Source: CAYRWR01 sp964537555 (GTDB lineage: Bacteria; Spirochaetota; Brevinematia; Brevinematales; CAYRWR01). Taken from it: a DNA stretch of 50,976 nt. How positions within the stretch are numbered: the stretch's first letter is position 1; every line of letters starts with the position of its first letter. Below are positions 14,297 to 22,618 of this stretch, piece by piece. A model generated the notes under the pieces. The model saw only the letters and a list, made by a program, of their open reading frames with translations, did no database searches and was not told the origin of the DNA. The stretch is from the NCBI GenBank assembly GCA_964537555.1, contig CAZIAD010000025.1, positions 1-50,976 on the forward strand, written 5' to 3'. The translations under genes and the position numbers were made by a program.

Positions 14297-15598
14297 TTAT
14301 TGTGCCAGCAGGTATTTCTCTATCATGGCCTCACTGATCTCCTGCTTTCGACTGATCTCAGAGTAAAAACGGCCACTGGCTTTTATCTCTCTTTTGGCAT
14401 CTTTCTTTACCCGGATCAAGCCATACGATGCTTTATATCCGTTCTCCCATTCCAGGCCATCGAACATAGACCAATAATAAAGGCGCTGTACATCCACTCC
14501 TTCATCGGCTAAAAGGGCTACCTGGAGCAGATGATCATAAATGAAGCGGGCTCTGAAATGATCCCTGGCATCTGCTACTCCCAGAGCAGTAATATAGACT
14601 GGGAGTTGGTAACGCTGATGTACAGACTGTACCATTTCTTTAAGGCCTTCCGGATGTATTTCCTGATCGATATCATCCAGGGGTACCCCTGGCCTGAGAA
14701 GAGGCCGGCTGAAATGAGACATCCGGTCTCTGTTAAAAATATAAGACCTTCTGCCGGAATAAGTGAGAGCTAAAAAGTCACAATAACGGTTCACATTTTC
14801 CCGTTTTTCACGGCCCAGAGGAGGGATCCAGTTACCCTCTATCATGCCTGCCAGAAAAATATCCTGGGTCATATTGATTCTTTGACTGAGCCCTCTGGAA
14901 TTGAGAAATGAGGATTCAGTGGCATCCAGGAGGTCCACATTAATACTGGCCGATACCTTTGTGTTTTCACGGGCCATGAGTTTTCGAACATTATGGATCA
15001 TGATATAGGCCGCAATATGAGCCTCAATTATGTTCTTCACCGCTCCTATGTACTGATTCCATCCGGGCTGTGCATGAGGCCAATCTCCCTTTAAAAAAAC
15101 ATGTTCCAGGTAACGTGCCGGATCATGAAAGGTGATCCATTCATCCTGTATATCTCCCAGTCCATGTACCAGATGCTGGACATAACGTTCAAAATAATTC
15201 GAAGCCTGAGGCGAATACCAGCCTCCCTTTTCCTCAAACCAGAGGGGATTGTTATGATGAAATAATACCAGGAGGACTTTTACACCCTGTTTTTCCCATT
15301 TCAGTATCTCTTCCCGATATCCCTTTACCACCGATTCAGACAGCTGGCCCTCTTCCGGCTCTATCAATGCCCATTCCAGGCCCATGTAATAGGTCTTTTG
15401 ATGCATTTTTTTTAATAAATGGATATCTTCTTCTATGTTTTTGCTGTGTCCGGCGTGATGAAAAGCGGAGGGTTTTTCTCCCTCATCTATCTCATTTTTC
15501 CATTCATCCCAAACTGAAAGACTGTCCCGTCCGTCTGCTTGGAATGCGGAACTACCCAGACCCAATAACAGGCCTGGAGGCAATTGAAAAGCCTTCAT
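14297..15598 (-). CDS. GH1-fold protein lacking both catalytic glutamates (pseudo-beta-glycosidase)
   Basis: 433 residues with the whole glycoside hydrolase family 1 TIM barrel: GLGSSAFQADG (the Gln of QxEG kept), FHHNNPLWFEEKGGW (His kept), YWSMFDGLEWENGYKASYGL near the C-terminus. However the acid/base motif TFNEP reads TFHDP (residues 156-160) and the nucleophile motif ITENG reads ITALG (336-340), so the acid/base Glu is Asp and the nucleophile Glu is Ala. The sugar-binding Arg in the RISxxW motif region is also lost (GLEWALIEPEEG). The frame is intact over its full length, so it is not decaying. AGGAGG before the ATG at 15598 fixes the start; the open frame extends 7 codons further. It is probably a sugar-binding or regulatory protein, or uses another chemistry. 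Divergent from a Crp-like regulator. Confidence 0.88.
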   Translation of the reverse strand: MKAFQLPPGLLLGLGSSAFQADGRDSLSVWDEWKNEIDEGEKPSAFHHAGHSKNIEEDIHLLKKMHQKTYYMGLEWALIEPEEGQLSESVVKGYREEILKWEKQGVKVLLVLFHHNNPLWFEEKGGWYSPQASNYFERYVQHLVHGLGDIQDEWITFHDPARYLEHVFLKGDWPHAQPGWNQYIGAVKNIIEAHIAAYIMIHNVRKLMARENTKVSASINVDLLDATESSFLNSRGLSQRINMTQDIFLAGMIEGNWIPPLGREKRENVNRYCDFLALTYSGRRSYIFNRDRMSHFSRPLLRPGVPLDDIDQEIHPEGLKEMVQSVHQRYQLPVYITALGVADARDHFRARFIYDHLLQVALLADEGVDVQRLYYWSMFDGLEWENGYKASYGLIRVKKDAKREIKASGRFYSEISRKQEISEAMIEKYLLAQ

Positions 15599-15617
15599 TT
15601 CCCCTCCTGTAAGAATC

Positions 15618-15646
15618 ATTTTAGCAGTTTGAGGCTTTTAGCACAA
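15618..15646 (-). promoter_or_regulatory. Promoter of the GH1-type gene
   Basis: On the minus strand TTGTGC (15646-15641), a 17-nt spacer and TAAAAT (15623-15618) lie 20 nt upstream of the ATG at 15598, so the leader would be short. Confidence 0.5.
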
Positions 15647-15709
15647 GAAAAAATCTCTTTATTTATTTTAAAAATCCGGTTATGATTATTTAATATATCA
15701 AGGATCAGT

Positions 15710-16432
15710 ATGATGAAGGAACTGGCTTTAAAAGATCTGGACGTACTGGAATGTTTTAAAGGCTGCACTCAGGACGAAATCAGAGAAATATCAGCCCTCA
15801 TGACCCCCTGTCAATATGATCAGGATTCATTTGTCTACCGGGAAAAACAAAAGACAGACAAGGTATATTTTGTACTGAAAGGAACCCTAAAAATGCTGAA
15901 ATATAGCCAGGACAATATGCGCCCCACCTATCTGGGCCAACTATCCCGGGGTGATATGTTTGCCATAGGTGAAGTCTTTTTCGATGAATACTACATCACC
16001 GTTACCTGTACCGAAGACTGTGAGCTTTTATCCATGCATAAAAATGACTTTCACAGACTATGGCATACCATACCTGCCTTTCAGGAATATATCACTCATG
16101 CTCTGGCCCATATCGCCCGGGGAAACTTCTTTTTCATGGAAAGAATGGAAGCGGAAAGCCAGATGAAATACCTGCTTTATTATTTTGCCACTCAGGATTC
16201 CAAAATCGAAGGTGACGAGGTAGTGATCACTCCTCCCATCAATCAGATACAGATGGCAGAGATCCTGAATATTACACGTGAACATGTATCCCGTATTTTC
16301 CGGGTATTAAAATCAGAAGGGATCTTGATACAGAATCAGCCCCGGATCATCCTGTCCAAAGACTGGTATCTGGCTCGTAAGGCAGATCCCGATTATGATG
16401 AAAGCCTGCATCGCTATTACCGTATAGACTAG
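15710..16432 (+). CDS. Crp/Fnr-family transcriptional regulator
   Basis: 240 residues: cNMP-binding-like domain (about 12-130, with FVLKGTLKMLKYSQ and QLSRGDMFAIGEVFF) and a winged helix (about 155-225) whose recognition segment is QMAEILNITREHVSRIFRVL. No N-terminal Cys cluster. It has the tidy NxTREHVSRxFRxL helix of the Fnr/Crp type, more canonical than the regulator at 13.4 kb. AAGGAT precedes the ATG (a second ATG follows immediately). It is divergent from the GH1-fold gene with 111 bp between, which makes that gene a likely target, and converges with DUF1667 with 1 nt between stops. Confidence 0.92.
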   Translation: MMKELALKDLDVLECFKGCTQDEIREISALMTPCQYDQDSFVYREKQKTDKVYFVLKGTLKMLKYSQDNMRPTYLGQLSRGDMFAIGEVFFDEYYITVTCTEDCELLSMHKNDFHRLWHTIPAFQEYITHALAHIARGNFFFMERMEAESQMKYLLYYFATQDSKIEGDEVVITPPINQIQMAEILNITREHVSRIFRVLKSEGILIQNQPRIILSKDWYLARKADPDYDESLHRYYRID

Positions 16433-16433
16433 C

Positions 16434-16799
16434 TCAGGCCCTGGCCACATCTGCACTACATATAATATCAGCGCCGGTCCCTCTCCAGTCCGGAATGACC
16501 ACTGTGTCTCTGTGCACGGGGGCGGTCAGTTCTATATCCCTTAATTCGCGAGCCAGATCCAGGAGCAGGTCTTTGGGAATGGCCCGGGATGTCCATACAG
16601 GCACCAGGGGGTACTCCCCTCCTTTCACCCTGACTGTTGAGCATAATATCCTGCGGGGGTCTTTGATCTCATCACGGGTGTATTCCTCACCCAGCCGGCA
16701 TACATTACCGTGGATCTCAGCGATTTGGCCATGTTCATCCAAAGTAGTGCTCACTTCACAACCCCGGGGACAGCGCAGGCAGATTACCTTCCTAGTCAT
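16434..16799 (-). CDS. DUF1667 cysteine-rich protein of the glycerol unit
   Basis: 121 residues with the DUF1667 N-terminal cysteine set CLRCPRGCEV and a further cysteine in GNVCRLGEEY, probably metal-binding. In anaerobic bacteria such proteins are usually encoded with a GlpA-like dehydrogenase and an FAD/NAD oxidoreductase, as here (established association), and are thought to be part of the electron-transfer complex oxidising glycerol 3-phosphate; the exact role is unproven. It overlaps the upstream FAD oxidoreductase gene by 8 nt and ends the operon. Confidence 0.9.
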   Translation of the reverse strand: MTRKVICLRCPRGCEVSTTLDEHGQIAEIHGNVCRLGEEYTRDEIKDPRRILCSTVRVKGGEYPLVPVWTSRAIPKDLLLDLARELRDIELTAPVHRDTVVIPDWRGTGADIICSADVARA

Positions 16800-18075
16800 G
16801 AGACTCTCCTATACTGAGGCTGAGGCTTTGTACAGGCGCTTTCAGTAACTGTTCGATGTGAGCCGGCTGAAGTCTCAGGATGAGCATTTCAGCAGGACGC
16901 ACATAGGGTTCCTTAAACTCGATACTGGATCCATTATCGGCTGTGAGAATGAGGCTGGTCTTGCTTTCCCTCAGGATCCGGGAACGGCATTTGATCAAGA
17001 GAGGATGGCCCGGGGCAGCAGTCAGGTGTAGGGACTGGGGTATTATACTGGAGATACCTTCACCCGGGACCAGAGAGACAGCGTCTGGATTATGATTATT
17101 GTGTTCTTTTACATAAAACGCAGCAGCCTCTCCGGCTTTTTCTCCATCCATGCTGACATAATCTACCAGGTCATGGATCATGACTACATTACCGGCGGCG
17201 TATATGCCCGGTACCGATGTTGCCAGAGTCTCATCTACCCGGGGGCCTCCTGTGAGCGGATCCAGGGTTACCCCCGCCTGGCGGCTGAGCTCGTTTTCAG
17301 GGATCAGGCCCACGGAGAGCAAAAGACTATCACAGCCTATGAACTGCTCTGTACCCCTGATGGGGTTTAAGTGTTCATCTACCCTGACCGTCTCCAGACC
17401 TTCCAGCCTGTCCCGGCCCACAATGTTTTTAACGGTAGTGGACAGCTGCAGGGGGATGCTGTAATCCTCCAGGCACTGCACATAGTTCCGCCTCAGTCCT
17501 GTGAGATAAGGCAGCAGCTCCAGGACCGTATTGACCCGGGCTCCCTCTATAGTGAGGCGCCGGGCCATGATCATGCCTATATCCCCTGACCCCAGGATGA
17601 CAAACTCTCTGCCCGGCATATAGCCCTCAATATTGACCATCCTCTGGACCATACCTGCAGTATAGATACCGGCGGGGCGGCTCCCGGGGAGACGTATCTG
17701 GGCTCTGGTCCTTTCCCGGCATCCCATAGCCAGGACCACAGCCCCGGCCTCTATGTCCAGATAACCATGCTGCCCGCTGATGGCCCTCAGGTGCAGATCC
17801 CGGTCCAGGGACATGACGTGAGTATCCAGCTCTATGTCCACCCCTTCCATCTCGTCTATGACCTTCAGGGCATAGCGGGGCCCGGGCAGGTCCTGTTTAT
17901 AACGCACTGAACCGAATCCATTATGTATACACTGGGGCAGAATCCCTCCCAGTCTTTCCTGGCGCTCCAGCAAGAGAACCGAGACACCCTGTTGTGCGGC
18001 AGCCCGGGCAGCCCCGATTCCGGCAGGCCCTCCCCCGATGACCACTATATCATATTTACTCAGGCTCTTATCCAT
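16792..18075 (-). CDS. FAD-dependent NAD(P) oxidoreductase of the glycerol 3-phosphate unit
   Basis: 427-residue two-dinucleotide-domain flavoprotein. The FAD site is VIGGGPAGIGAARAAAQQG near the N-terminus, with LGGILPQCIHNGFG just after it; the NAD site is ILGSGDIGMIMARRL, and IYAAGN is the second FAD contact. This is the family found between glpA-like and DUF1667 genes in anaerobes; it probably passes electrons from the dehydrogenase to NAD(P) or a carrier. ATG at 18075 (MDKSLSKYD) is chosen because GGGA lies 8 nt upstream; an earlier ATG at 18084 has no good site. It overlaps the glpA-like gene end by 8 nt (ATGGATAA). Confidence 0.9.
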   Translation of the reverse strand: MDKSLSKYDIVVIGGGPAGIGAARAAAQQGVSVLLLERQERLGGILPQCIHNGFGSVRYKQDLPGPRYALKVIDEMEGVDIELDTHVMSLDRDLHLRAISGQHGYLDIEAGAVVLAMGCRERTRAQIRLPGSRPAGIYTAGMVQRMVNIEGYMPGREFVILGSGDIGMIMARRLTIEGARVNTVLELLPYLTGLRRNYVQCLEDYSIPLQLSTTVKNIVGRDRLEGLETVRVDEHLNPIRGTEQFIGCDSLLLSVGLIPENELSRQAGVTLDPLTGGPRVDETLATSVPGIYAAGNVVMIHDLVDYVSMDGEKAGEAAAFYVKEHNNHNPDAVSLVPGEGISSIIPQSLHLTAAPGHPLLIKCRSRILRESKTSLILTADNGSSIEFKEPYVRPAEMLILRLQPAHIEQLLKAPVQSLSLSIGESHD

Positions 18076-19537
18076 GATCCACATCCCGGTCTTTGGTCCT
18101 TCTCAATATATATTCTGATCCCCGGCCTTTTTTTGAGACGCTGGTAATATCCTGCTTCAGTTCCCGGGCCATGATATCCAGAATACGTGGATAATCAAAA
18201 CTACCCTGGCAGCGTCCGGTACCCAGCCAGCAGCGGCGTTTGACGGCGTCATAATCCCGGGCTGGTATCACAGATCGTATGGCTCTCACGATCTCCGCCT
18301 CTGTGACCAGCTCGCATCGGCACACCACCCTGCCGTAGAGAGGGTCCTGCCGGATCAGGTCCTGCTGCTCCTGAGGGCTGCAATGTTTAAATACAGGCCG
18401 GTGTTCCCGGTAGGGATACCAGTCGGATCTATCATTTAGCACCAGCCCCTGCTGCTCTAAAAGCTGAGCTACCCTAAGAGCAATAGCCGGGGCAGAAGCC
18501 AGGCCGGGAGATTCTATTCCGGCAGTATGTACCACACCCGGAGTATGAACAGATGATTCTATAATGAAATCAGCAGGACTAAGATTAGCGCTGGCCCTGA
18601 TCCCTGAATAGGAGGCGATAATATCTCTGGGGTTTAGATCCGGGACCAGTTTCCTCGCATTATCCAGGATAAGTTCCATACCCTCCCGGGTAGTAGAGGC
18701 GTCCTCTTTATCGGAGATGAGTGCAGCACTGGGGCCTATCATGGTATTGCCATGAAGTGTGGTGGTGACCAGAGTACCCTTTCCCTCACGGCCAGGCAGG
18801 GGAAACAGCACGGTCTGCACCTGTATAGCCTGGGGATCAAACACAAAGTATTCTCCCCGCCGGGGGGTGATATGAAAATCAGGGTGATCTCCCGCTTTAT
18901 GCACTAACTCATCACTATGCACCCCGGCGCAGTTGATGGCATAGTCAGCCTGTATCTCCCCTTTATCTGTCTGTATACCCTGGAGCAAGCCATCCTTAAC
19001 AATAAAATCTTCAAAGCAGGTATCGAGGAGCAGTTCTACCCCATTGGATACCGCATTTTCAGCCAGGGCCAGTACTGCGTCAAAGGGATCGATCAGTCCG
19101 GCGGTAGGGGTCCACAGAGCTGCCACTGCCTGATCACTGAGCAGGGGTTCCATAGCCCTGGCCTGAGGGCCGGAAATGATCTCTACCCCTTCGATTTTAT
19201 TGATAGCTGCCCGTTCCAGTAAGTCTTGCAAGCGGGGTATACCCTGTTCTTCCAGGGCGACTACCAGACTGCCTTTTCGTATAAAGGGGATATTGAGCTC
19301 ACGGCACCAGTCTTCCCACAGACGGTTTCCTTCACGGTTAAGCCGGGCTTTGAGGGTACCGGGCTCAGGGTCATGCCCTGAATGGATGATAGCTGAATTG
19401 GCACTGGACGCCGCAGTACCTACATCTGAGGCTTTGTCTATCCATATTAGGGACAGGTCATAACGGGACAGTTCCCGGGCCACAGCTGCACCCACTACCC
19501 CCGCTCCGATGATAACGATATCATAATGTATGGACAT
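18068..19537 (-). CDS. glpA: Glycerol-3-phosphate dehydrogenase, GlpA-like, with C-terminal BFD [2Fe-2S] domain
   Basis: 489-residue FAD protein oxidising sn-glycerol 3-phosphate to dihydroxyacetone phosphate. DAO-type FAD domain starts IVIIGAGVVGAAVARELSRY; NSAIIHSGHD and ASAPAIALRVA are typical of the GlpA/YgaF-like group. The C-terminal part (about 390-460) is a BFD-like [2Fe-2S] domain with CRCE and CWLGTGRCQG. The open frame continues upstream to 19633, but GGGGAG ahead of the ATG at 19537 (MSIHYD) and the position right behind glpK (ends 19540) support this start. The gene name is used in the sense of the anaerobic GlpA family; assignment as an L-2-hydroxyglutarate oxidase is less likely beside glpK. 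Confidence 0.9.
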   Translation of the reverse strand: MSIHYDIVIIGAGVVGAAVARELSRYDLSLIWIDKASDVGTAASSANSAIIHSGHDPEPGTLKARLNREGNRLWEDWCRELNIPFIRKGSLVVALEEQGIPRLQDLLERAAINKIEGVEIISGPQARAMEPLLSDQAVAALWTPTAGLIDPFDAVLALAENAVSNGVELLLDTCFEDFIVKDGLLQGIQTDKGEIQADYAINCAGVHSDELVHKAGDHPDFHITPRRGEYFVFDPQAIQVQTVLFPLPGREGKGTLVTTTLHGNTMIGPSAALISDKEDASTTREGMELILDNARKLVPDLNPRDIIASYSGIRASANLSPADFIIESSVHTPGVVHTAGIESPGLASAPAIALRVAQLLEQQGLVLNDRSDWYPYREHRPVFKHCSPQEQQDLIRQDPLYGRVVCRCELVTEAEIVRAIRSVIPARDYDAVKRRCWLGTGRCQGSFDYPRILDIMARELKQDITSVSKKGRGSEYILRRTKDRDVDHG

Positions 19538-19539
19538 AT

Positions 19540-21036
19540 TCACTCCCCGATCCAGTGCATACTCTTGTGTACTGCTTTTTTCCAGTATGCCTGATGGTGG
19601 ACTTTTTCCTGCTCCGTCATAAGAGGCAGCCATTCTTTATCCAGTTCCCAGTGAGCCAGGAGGTCCTGTTTGTCCTGCCAAAAACCAGTAGCCAGTCCGG
19701 CTCCATAAGCCGCACCCAGGGCGGTAGTCTCGATACAACGGGGCCTCCTGACCGGAATGCCCAGAATATCACTCTGAAACTGCATCAGCAGGTCATTGAC
19801 TACCATACCCCCATCTACCCTCAGATCCTGCAAGGTGTAGCTGCTTTCTTTGAGCATAGCGCTAAAGATCTCCCAGGTCTGAAAAGCACTGGCCTCCAGT
19901 ACAGCCCGGGCCAGATGACCCCGGTTTGCAAATCGTGTGAGTCCGGTGATCACGCCCCGGGCATCACGCTCCCAGTAGGGTGCAAACAGTCCGGAAAAGG
20001 CAGGCACAAAATATACCCCCCCATTATCCGGTACCGAACGGGCCAGGCCTTCTATTTCATCCGAACTTTTTATAATACCCAGGTTATCCCTCAGCCATTG
20101 TACCAATGCCCCTGCAATGGCGATCGATCCCTCCAGGGCATAATAAGGCTTATGATCATCCTGCTGATAGGCTACAGTGGTAATAAGGCCCTGACTGGAA
20201 TGCAGTAAGTCATGTCCGGTATTCATAAGGAGGAAACCGCCGGTACCATAGGTATTTTTAGCCTGTCCCGGGGCAAAACAACCCTGGCCGAACAGAGCGG
20301 CCTGCTGATCCCCCAGGCTACAGCTAACAGGAATAGACCAGCCATCCACCTTAAAATAGCCGTAAGGTTCTGAACTGATAGATGGCCTGATGTCAGGTAG
20401 AATAGCAGAAGGAATAGAAAACAGGTCCAGAAGCTCGGTATCCCACTTAAGGGTAGACAGATCCATGAGCTGGGTCCGGCTGGCATTGCTCACATCAGTG
20501 ATGTGCACTCCCCCGGTCAGATTCCAGATGAGCCAGCTGTCTATAGTCCCAAATAAGACTTCTCCTTTTTTAACATCCTCTTTGATGCCGGGTATATTGT
20601 CCAGCATCCATTGTATCTTGGAGGAGGAGAAATAGGTAGCAAAGGGCAGGCCGGTCTTGTGGCGTATCCAGGACTCGTCCACTGTTGTGGCGGCCCTTTC
20701 TACACTATCAATAGTACGGGTATCCTGCCAGACCAGAGCATGGCCATAAGGCCTGCCACTGTGGCGGTTCCACAAGACACTAGTCTCCCGCTGGTTAGTG
20801 ATACCGATAGCAGCGATATCAGGCCATGCTGCACCAGCCCGGGCCATACACTCACGCATGACAGCCTGGCTATTGTTCCATATCTCCAGTGCATCATGCT
20901 CCACCCATCCGGCCCGGGGCATGATCTGAGCATGCTCCATCTGGGCACTGGCCACTTCCTTTCCGTGATGGTCAAACAATATAAAACGGGTACTGGTCGT
21001 ACCCTGGTCTATTGCCCCTATATATTTACCGGACAT
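19540..21036 (-). CDS. glpK: Glycerol kinase
   Basis: 498-residue FGGY-family kinase that phosphorylates glycerol with ATP. Signatures: GAIDQGTTSTRFILFD at the N-terminus, RAGWVEHDALEIW, TNQRETSVLWNR, DVSNASRTQLMDL, GTGGFLLMNTG and the C-terminal RVDGGMVVNDLLMQFQ typical of GlpK. Full family length. The ATG at 21036 has GGAG at 5 nt; a GTG two codons earlier is possible. It overlaps the end of the hydrolase gene (TGA at 21041-21039). No aquaglyceroporin GlpF gene is in the operon; the lipase-like gene upstream may supply glycerol instead (inference). Confidence 0.97.
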   Translation of the reverse strand: MSGKYIGAIDQGTTSTRFILFDHHGKEVASAQMEHAQIMPRAGWVEHDALEIWNNSQAVMRECMARAGAAWPDIAAIGITNQRETSVLWNRHSGRPYGHALVWQDTRTIDSVERAATTVDESWIRHKTGLPFATYFSSSKIQWMLDNIPGIKEDVKKGEVLFGTIDSWLIWNLTGGVHITDVSNASRTQLMDLSTLKWDTELLDLFSIPSAILPDIRPSISSEPYGYFKVDGWSIPVSCSLGDQQAALFGQGCFAPGQAKNTYGTGGFLLMNTGHDLLHSSQGLITTVAYQQDDHKPYYALEGSIAIAGALVQWLRDNLGIIKSSDEIEGLARSVPDNGGVYFVPAFSGLFAPYWERDARGVITGLTRFANRGHLARAVLEASAFQTWEIFSAMLKESSYTLQDLRVDGGMVVNDLLMQFQSDILGIPVRRPRCIETTALGAAYGAGLATGFWQDKQDLLAHWELDKEWLPLMTEQEKVHHQAYWKKAVHKSMHWIGE

Positions 21037-21038
21037 AC

Positions 21039-21782
21039 TCACTCCAGGGACTGGATGAATTCCAATGAGCGCTCAAAGATCACTTCTTTATCATAATCCA
21101 GGGTAGCCACGTGATAGGAATTGTCCAGCCAGATCAGCTCTTTTTTCTCTGAACCCAGCCTCTTGAGAGTATATGGGGCATTATGCTGAGGGAGCACATG
21201 ATCCTCCCGTGATTTGAACATCAGCACGGGTTGAGTGATATCTTTTAGATGACGCCTGACTCTGCGGCCTAAGCGGTATAACTGATATACTGCTTTGGAA
21301 CTGACCCTGTCATAAGCCAGTTCCTGGGCATCAGGATCCTTAAGGTCACCGGCTATGGCAGCTACAGAGGGCAGCAGGAAACTGAACAGAGGGATAAGGG
21401 GTACTGCCGGATTACCCAGAAAAACAGCATGGTTTATAATGACCAGTCCCCGTATATTATGATGGGTCTGAGCCAGTCTGAGGGCCAGAGTCCCCCCCAT
21501 CGACAGGCCCAACACATAAATATGGTCCACTCTTTTTTGGAGATGAGCCAGGGCAGCCTGGGCATCATTGATCCACTCCTGCCGGTTAGCCCGCTTCATA
21601 TCCTCCCAGCGGGTATTATGATGCCTCAGAAGAGGAAGCTCTATATGATATCCCTGTTCATGAAATCTGTGGGCCAGATATTCCATACTCTGGGTAGTAC
21701 TGGTAAATCCATGTATCAGCAGTATTCCGGATTTCTTCTTTCCTTTTAAGGAAATGGCATTTCCTTTCCCCTGAACCAGCAT
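21039..21782 (-). CDS. Alpha/beta hydrolase, monoacylglycerol lipase/Est30-like carboxylesterase
   Basis: 247-residue serine hydrolase. LLIHGFTSTTQSMEYLA is the oxyanion-hole HGF segment typical of bacterial monoacylglycerol lipase (Geobacillus bMGL/Est30 group); the nucleophile is GLSMGG (about residues 104-109), the acid is in SREDHVLP and the histidine in NSYHVATLDYDKE, all as in that group. A cap insertion with VPLIPLFSFLLP lies between. AAGGAGGTGA before the ATG is strong. First gene of the glycerol operon, overlapping glpK, so it probably frees glycerol (and a fatty acid) from monoglycerides for GlpK (inference from family and context). Confidence 0.88.
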   Translation of the reverse strand: MLVQGKGNAISLKGKKKSGILLIHGFTSTTQSMEYLAHRFHEQGYHIELPLLRHHNTRWEDMKRANRQEWINDAQAALAHLQKRVDHIYVLGLSMGGTLALRLAQTHHNIRGLVIINHAVFLGNPAVPLIPLFSFLLPSVAAIAGDLKDPDAQELAYDRVSSKAVYQLYRLGRRVRRHLKDITQPVLMFKSREDHVLPQHNAPYTLKRLGSEKKELIWLDNSYHVATLDYDKEVIFERSLEFIQSLE

Positions 21783-21806
21783 TTTTCACCTCCTTCTCAC
21801 GATTAC

Positions 21807-21834
21807 ATTGTAGCCTATCTGGCAGATTTGTACA
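21807..21834 (-). promoter_or_regulatory. Candidate promoter of the lipase-glp operon
   Basis: Minus-strand TACAAT (21812-21807) with TGTACA (21834-21829) 16 nt upstream, 25 nt before the ATG at 21782. The -35 is a 4/6 match. Confidence 0.4.
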
Positions 21835-21960
21835 GTGTTTGGAGTAAATAATTTCCGGTTTTTCCTTCCGATAGTGATATCGTATTTTTTTCATCAAAGT
21901 GACACTTCAGAATAGGAATGGTGTTACATATATCAGCAACAAAAAATCCGGGAGGTAATT

Positions 21961-22515
21961 GTGAAGATGGGATTTGTTTTTAGCGGAGTGTTCTGGGGTG
22001 CTTTTGTGATCCTCATAGGGGTGGGTATTATCATTAATGTATTATTTGATGTACACATTCCCTTTGGCAGGATCATATTTGCCATGTTGTTTATCGGTAT
22101 CGGGATCAGTGTACTGGCCCGGGGATTTGGTACCCCTAAGGGTAAAGATGTCATCTTTAACAGCAGCTCGACCAGCTATTCTAAAGAGGTGAATGAATAC
22201 AATGTGGTGTTCGGGAAAAACAGAGTAGACTTTAGCGGTAAGTCAGTAGAAGAGAACACCCGGGTCGACCTTAATTGTGTCTTTGGCGACTGTGAAGTAA
22301 AGTTTGATGAATCCCAGGCAATCAAAGTACAGATCAGTTCTGCTTTCGCGGGGGCCATGACCCCGGATGGCAATACTATCGCATTTGGGGAATACACCTA
22401 CACCAGTCCGGCTTATGACCCCGACAAGCCTTATATCCTGCTCAAAGCTAATGTAGTGTTTGGAGCCCTGCATTTTTTTACTAAAGAAGCACCCCGGGAT
22501 AAAGAGGAAAAATAA
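21961..22515 (+). CDS. LiaF-like membrane protein (two TM helices plus beta-helical C-terminal domain)
   Basis: 184 residues. Two TM helices in the first 65 residues (VFSGVFWGAFVILIGVGIII and IIFAMLFIGIGISVLARGF), then a soluble domain (about 75-175) with the short repeating strands seen in the LiaF/YvqF C-terminal family: NVVFGKNRVDF, LNCVFGDCEVKF, ANVVFGALHFF. In Firmicutes LiaF restrains a cell-envelope two-component system; no kinase/regulator pair is adjacent here, so that role cannot be inferred. GTG start with GGGAGGT at 5 nt. A single gene, divergent from the lipase-glp operon, followed by a bidirectional terminator. Confidence 0.8.
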   Translation: MKMGFVFSGVFWGAFVILIGVGIIINVLFDVHIPFGRIIFAMLFIGIGISVLARGFGTPKGKDVIFNSSSTSYSKEVNEYNVVFGKNRVDFSGKSVEENTRVDLNCVFGDCEVKFDESQAIKVQISSAFAGAMTPDGNTIAFGEYTYTSPAYDPDKPYILLKANVVFGALHFFTKEAPRDKEEK

Positions 22516-22568
22516 TGAAGTACGGTCATTTACGCTGATGTATGTATCGGTTTACAGTGGATTAAAAG

Positions 22569-22600
22569 AAGCCGGGGCCAATAGAGAACCCCGGCTTTCT
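22569..22600. terminator. Bidirectional rho-independent terminator
   Basis: AAGCCGGGG (22569-22577) pairs with CCCCGGCTT (22589-22597) across an 11-nt loop, with T-rich sequence on both sides. It separates the convergent LiaF-like gene and the exported protein gene at 22619. Confidence 0.8.
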
Positions 22601-22618
22601 GATTATATTTTACTGGTT

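Noticed and set aside
14560..15140. GH1 motif loss as a frameshift artefact
   Set aside because: The frame continues with recognisable GH1 sequence on both sides of TFHDP and ITALG, so no indel is involved.
19555..20208. A 217-codon plus-strand frame inside glpK
   Set aside because: Antisense to conserved glycerol kinase motifs, and its composition is rich in Pro, Gln and Ser without domain signs.
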